This document shows positions 60,677 through 64,000 of a stretch of DNA of 64,000 nt, piece after piece; positions within the stretch are counted from its first letter, which is position 1; each line of letters begins with the position of its first letter. The position numbers and the translations under genes were made by a program. The notes below the pieces were generated by a model. The model was not told where the DNA came from and searched no databases. It saw only the letters and a list, made by a program, of their open reading frames with translations. Source of the stretch: Paenibacillus sp. 32352 (lineage in GTDB: Bacteria > Bacillota > Bacilli > Paenibacillales > NBRC-103111); assembly GCF_002042965.1 (NCBI RefSeq), contig NZ_MZNT01000010.1:1-64000 (forward strand), in the 5' to 3' direction.

Positions 60677-61519
60677 TTGAAGACGGATTTTGAAATCCAT
60701 TTTTCCAAGCAAGCCGAGAATTCGGCGATGGACATGTACCATTATCACGACTTTTATGAGATCTATTATTTGTTCGGCGGAGAACGCTACTACTATTTAG
60801 AAAATCATATATATCACGTAACCAAAGGCTCCGTTGTCTTCGTCAATAAGAACGATATCCATAAAACCCTAGAAGGCGGGGCCGGACATGACCGCGCGGT
60901 TCTTTACTTCACAGACCGTTTTTTGAGCCGGTTTCAGCCGGATCAGCTGAATCTGCTGCTATCCCCGTTTCGTTCAAGCAGCAAGGTGATATCCTTTAAT
61001 AATCAACAGCAAAGCTATATAGAAAACCTGCTTTTTCAAATGAAAAAAGAGTACATGGATACCATGCTCCCTGGCCGGGCCGAATTTTTCGAGGCGCTGC
61101 TAGTGCAGCTGCTTCTTTATACGTCACGAATATGCATGGAGTCCGATCAAATCACTCCGAAGCCGATGGACGGCAAAATGACCGAAATTATCGGGTATTG
61201 CAACGAGCATTACAGGAAACCGCTTACTCTGGAAAGCGTATCCTCCCGCTTTTTTATAAGCCCCTACTATTTCAGCCGTTTGTTCAAGCGTACTACGGGA
61301 TTTCATTTTCCCGAATACATCAATACGCTGAGAATCCGCGAGGCTCAAAGAATATTAAGGGAGGATCACGGCAAAATGATCGAGGTTGCCGAGCAGGTCG
61401 GGTACTCCAGTATCACGCACTTCAACCGGACGTTTAAACAGGTAACCGGGATGGCGCCGATGACGTACAAAAAAATGATCCAGGCCTCTCCGGAAACCAA
61501 GACGCGTTCGGAGAAGTAA
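60677..61519 (+). CDS. AraC-family regulator with cupin sensor
   Basis: A 280-residue cytoplasmic regulator: cupin-like N-terminus (residues 8-150; MYHYHDFYEIYYLFGGERYY, with the histidine pair of the sugar-binding pocket) and a C-terminal AraC HTH pair (about 175-270; LTLESVSSRFFISPYYFSRL and EVAEQVGYSSITHFNRTFKQ). It starts at TTG behind AGAGGGGGG. It is divergent from the membrane AraC gene and convergent with GH43/GH28, which it may regulate. Proteins of this type sense intracellular sugars such as rhamnose or galacturonate. Confidence 0.92.
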   Translation: MKTDFEIHFSKQAENSAMDMYHYHDFYEIYYLFGGERYYYLENHIYHVTKGSVVFVNKNDIHKTLEGGAGHDRAVLYFTDRFLSRFQPDQLNLLLSPFRSSSKVISFNNQQQSYIENLLFQMKKEYMDTMLPGRAEFFEALLVQLLLYTSRICMESDQITPKPMDGKMTEIIGYCNEHYRKPLTLESVSSRFFISPYYFSRLFKRTTGFHFPEYINTLRIREAQRILREDHGKMIEVAEQVGYSSITHFNRTFKQVTGMAPMTYKKMIQASPETKTRSEK

Positions 61520-61559
61520 GAATCCGCTGTCCCTCCACAGGCGTATAGTTAAGAAGGGG

Positions 61560-61585
61560 ACGGGACCGGCAGCCACCAGTCCCGT
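61560..61585. terminator. possible terminator between convergent genes
   Basis: A 7-bp stem ACGGGAC/GTCCCGT with a 12-base loop in the 75-base gap between the AraC and GH43 stops. There is no clear T-run on either side, so it is a weak call. Confidence 0.4.
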
Positions 61586-61594
61586 TAACCTTCT

Positions 61595-63160
61595 CTATTC
61601 GATTCGGAACCAATCGAAATCCGCATAGCCCCTTGCGTCGGCAGCCTGCCCTTGGCTCAGGCAGAACAAGCCCAGCTTAGCGCCTACCCAGTGGCCCTCT
61701 ACCGCCTTGAATACATCGCCTACCGGCGTAAAGCTACTTCCGTCCAGGCTGTATTCGAATGTGCATTGTGCTTCAAGCACAACCTTCACTCTCAAGTAAA
61801 CCGTCTTCGCAGTGGACGGTAACGCAAGCTTCTCCGCTGTTTCCTCGGAGGAGCCTTCTTTATTGCCCTGGCCCTTCACAAAGACAAGCTGAAGCCCTTC
61901 CTCAGCCGACTCTAACGCAAGGTAGCGGTACTCGTGACCGAACGCGGTCAAACCCGCACGCTCTTGTGCGCTGCCCGGTGCGAATTCCAGCTTGGCGGTC
62001 GCTGTAAATTCAGGAGCAGGGAGCTTCTGGCAAAGAATGCTTGGCAGATCGTAGAAGGTAGATGTTCCTGCCGGAAGAGGCTGAGCATGTAATCTCAGAT
62101 GGCTTTCGCGCGCATCCAGCGAATACCATTCCTTCCGGTTATTCGCCTGCCACTGCCACTGAAGACCTAACGAAGGCTTCTCGAATTCATCGCTCATGTC
62201 CGGTACGGCAAACGGATATTCTCGTCCCACATTCGGCTTCTTGTGTACGAGTACAGGCTCGCCGATTCCGTCTCCATTGGTGTCGATCCCCATAGCCGGC
62301 CAATCGTTCTCCCAGGTCATCGGCTGAAGGTGGACAATACGTCCGTAAGCGTCCCGATCCTGGAAGTGAATGAACCAGGACTCGCCGGATTCCAGCTCCA
62401 CATAGCCGCCTTGGTGAGGGCCGTTCACGATGGAATCCCCCTGATGAAGCACGATTTTATCCTCATACGGTCCAAAGATGTTTTTGGAACGCAGAATGGT
62501 TTGCCAGCCTACCGCTACGCCGCCGGCCGGTGCAAAGATATAATAGTATCCGTTCCGCTTGTAGAACTTGGGACCCTCAATTGTCGGATGATCTTCCGTC
62601 CCGTCAAAGATTAGAGTGCCTTCGTCAAGCAGAGACTTGCCGTCTGGGCTCATCCGGCATACCTGCAGCTTGCTCTTGATGCCGCAGCGGCTTTTGGCAA
62701 ACGCATGCACCAGGTAAGCTTGGCCATCTTCATCCCACAGCGGGCAAGTATCGATATATCCTTTGACTTCCTTCACCAGGTGGAGAGGAGTCCATGGGCC
62801 TGCAGGATCCGTAGCGGTCGTCATGAAGATGCCTTCATCCGGCGCTCCGAAATAAATCCAAAACTTGCCGTCATGGTAACGAATGCTTGGCGCCCAGACG
62901 CCGTCTCCATGGCGGACGCTATCGAATTCCGGCGGCAGCTCCTGGATTGCATGGCCAATCAGCGTCCAGTTGACCAAATCCTTCGAATGCAGGATCGGCA
63001 GCCCTGGAGTGCTGTTAAAGCTGGATGCGGTCATGTAGAAATCTTCCCCGACACGAATCACATCCGGGTCCGAATAATCCGCATAAATGATCGGATTGCG
63101 GTAGGTGCCGTCACCTAAATCGGCATACCATACCGGTTTTTGTTGACTGCTTACGTTCAT
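61595..63160 (-). CDS. GH43 family glycosidase (beta-xylosidase/arabinosidase type)
   Basis: A 521-residue GH43 enzyme. The five-bladed propeller (about 15-320) has the general-base aspartate in YADYSDPDVIRVGEDFYM near residue 31, a second aspartate in YIDTCPLWDEDGQAYLVHAF near 137 and the acid glutamate in TIEGPKFYKRNGYYYIF near 193. A C-terminal beta-sandwich (about 330-521) is typical of the GH43 subgroup acting on xylan or pectin side chains. No signal peptide is present, so it is cytoplasmic. AAAGGAGATT precedes the ATG, 25 bases after the GH28 gene, in one transcript. Confidence 0.93.
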   Translation of the reverse strand: MNVSSQQKPVWYADLGDGTYRNPIIYADYSDPDVIRVGEDFYMTASSFNSTPGLPILHSKDLVNWTLIGHAIQELPPEFDSVRHGDGVWAPSIRYHDGKFWIYFGAPDEGIFMTTATDPAGPWTPLHLVKEVKGYIDTCPLWDEDGQAYLVHAFAKSRCGIKSKLQVCRMSPDGKSLLDEGTLIFDGTEDHPTIEGPKFYKRNGYYYIFAPAGGVAVGWQTILRSKNIFGPYEDKIVLHQGDSIVNGPHQGGYVELESGESWFIHFQDRDAYGRIVHLQPMTWENDWPAMGIDTNGDGIGEPVLVHKKPNVGREYPFAVPDMSDEFEKPSLGLQWQWQANNRKEWYSLDARESHLRLHAQPLPAGTSTFYDLPSILCQKLPAPEFTATAKLEFAPGSAQERAGLTAFGHEYRYLALESAEEGLQLVFVKGQGNKEGSSEETAEKLALPSTAKTVYLRVKVVLEAQCTFEYSLDGSSFTPVGDVFKAVEGHWVGAKLGLFCLSQGQAADARGYADFDWFRIE

Positions 63161-63185
63161 GTTTCCAATCTCCTTTAGTTAGATG

Positions 63186-64000
63186 TTATCCCGCAAATAC
63201 CGAACGGGGACCGTTGCTTACGTTACCTTCCGCATCGATAAACTGGATGCCCCGGCTGTTATGTTCCTTAAACTCCATTCCCGGCCTGGACGTTACCCGC
63301 ACGTCGCGGAACAGCACGCCCTCGGCATCAATGCAAGTAATTCCTTCATTCGCAACAACGTTCACCCGATCGAACCGCAAATTTTGCAGAAGCATTTCCG
63401 GAAGCCCGCGAAGGAAGATTCCTTTATCGGCCCCTGAACAGTAAGTATCGGAAATCGAAATGTTGCGGAAGCATGGAGTTTCCTCCGTTACCGGAGCCAT
63501 ATCGGCGTATTCCTGCTTGATTTCATAATACATATCGAATACGATGGCATCCTTGATGATGTCCTTCATCCAAATATTCGATATGGTTATGTTCTCTACA
63601 ACACCGCCGCGTCCCCGCGTGCTCTTGAACCGGAGCCCGTTATCCGTTCCGATAAACGTGCAATCCGATACCTCCACATGCCGGACGCCTCCGGACATTT
63701 CGCTGCCTACTGTAAAGCCCCCATGTCCGTGGTAAACGGTGCAGTTGCGAATGGTTACATATTCCGTCGGTACCCCTGTGCGCCGGCCCTGCTCATTCTT
63801 GCCTGATTTCAGACAGATCGCGTCATCGCCGACATCAAAGGAGCTGTTATGAATATTAGCGTAACGGCAAGATTCCAGATCAAGACCGTCCCCATTCACC
63901 GAATGCCAAGGATTGCGCACGGTTACATTGCGGATCGTCACATGCTCGCATAACCGCGGATGCAGACACCAGCTGCCCGAGTTCTGGAAGGTCGGTCCAT
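63186..64000 (-). CDS. GH28 polygalacturonase-type glycosidase, 5' end outside window
   Basis: At least 271 residues of a GH28 right-handed beta-helix enzyme; the frame stays open to the window edge (the last visible upstream part reads GPTFQNSGSWCLHPRLCEH), so its start lies beyond 64000. GH28 catalytic motifs are in order: VNGDGLDLESC, VGDDAICLKSG (the catalytic aspartate pair), YHGHGGFTVGSE (the histidine) and LRFKSTRGRG (a variant of the usual R-I-K box). It probably cleaves galacturonic acid from oligogalacturonides or rhamnogalacturonan. Co-transcribed with GH43 downstream. Secretion cannot be judged without the N-terminus. Confidence 0.93.
   Translation of the reverse strand, partial: GPTFQNSGSWCLHPRLCEHVTIRNVTVRNPWHSVNGDGLDLESCRYANIHNSSFDVGDDAICLKSGKNEQGRRTGVPTEYVTIRNCTVYHGHGGFTVGSEMSGGVRHVEVSDCTFIGTDNGLRFKSTRGRGGVVENITISNIWMKDIIKDAIVFDMYYEIKQEYADMAPVTEETPCFRNISISDTYCSGADKGIFLRGLPEMLLQNLRFDRVNVVANEGITCIDAEGVLFRDVRVTSRPGMEFKEHNSRGIQFIDAEGNVSNGPRSVFAG

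Overview
The window looks like chromosome from a Paenibacillus-type bacterium (Bacillota, Paenibacillaceae). The grounds are moderate GC, strong GGAGG-type ribosome binding sites with several TTG/GTG starts, LplA/LplB/YtcP-type sugar importers, AraC regulators with extracellular sensor domains, S-layer-anchored pectinases and Bacillus-like ytr and ecf operons. This is inferred from gene content; no rRNA or tRNA gene is present to confirm it.

Layout. 1-2.8 kb: an ABC-2 exporter (two permeases and an ATPase). 3.0-4.3 kb: an orphan sugar-binding lipoprotein. 4.5-14.1 kb: a minus-strand run of eleven genes (HPr, enzyme I, BglG/PRD regulator, amidohydrolase, small PRD protein, SFCGS glycine-rich protein, DUF4312, DUF4311, DUF4310, DgaE-like PLP ammonia-lyase, KDGP-type aldolase). 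It combines dedicated PTS energy-coupling proteins with a set of uncharacterised membrane and soluble proteins and an amino-sugar-acid catabolic pair. This is the strongest candidate in the window for an undescribed system, a non-canonical phosphotransferase-type uptake route. 14.5-16.8 kb: a frameshifted hypothetical gene and a HupE/UreJ-like pair. 16.9-29.0 kb: a sugar ABC importer operon with two Gfo/Idh/MocA oxidoreductases and a membrane-anchored metallo-beta-lactamase-fold hydrolase, a divergent AraC regulator, and a two-component system. 29.2-32.8 kb: an ECF transporter operon (S component, A1, A2, T) that includes a TudS-like desulfidase.

33.4-64 kb is dominated by plant cell-wall (pectin/arabinan/rhamnogalacturonan) use: GH51 arabinofuranosidase with its LacI repressor and three matching operators, two GH105 unsaturated glucuronyl/galacturonyl hydrolases, a GH95 enzyme, a 2,523-residue surface protein carrying pectate lyase, pectin methylesterase and three SLH modules, an LplA-type binding lipoprotein, two divergent AraC regulators, GH43 and a GH28 polygalacturonase cut by the window end. 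Between these lie housekeeping and stress genes: a GntR/YtrA-ABC operon, CcdC-like protein, DeoD, an ECF sigma/anti-sigma pair, a CLC-F-type fluoride exporter under a fluoride riboswitch, and a NUDIX hydrolase.

In the pectin region the pieces fit one route. The surface protein would demethylate and cleave homogalacturonan at the cell wall, an LplA-type binding protein would capture oligomers, and cytoplasmic GH105, GH28, GH43, GH51 and GH95 enzymes would trim unsaturated ends and side chains. AraC and LacI proteins would sense the sugars. No CRISPR array, insertion sequence, prophage or RNA gene other than the riboswitch was seen.
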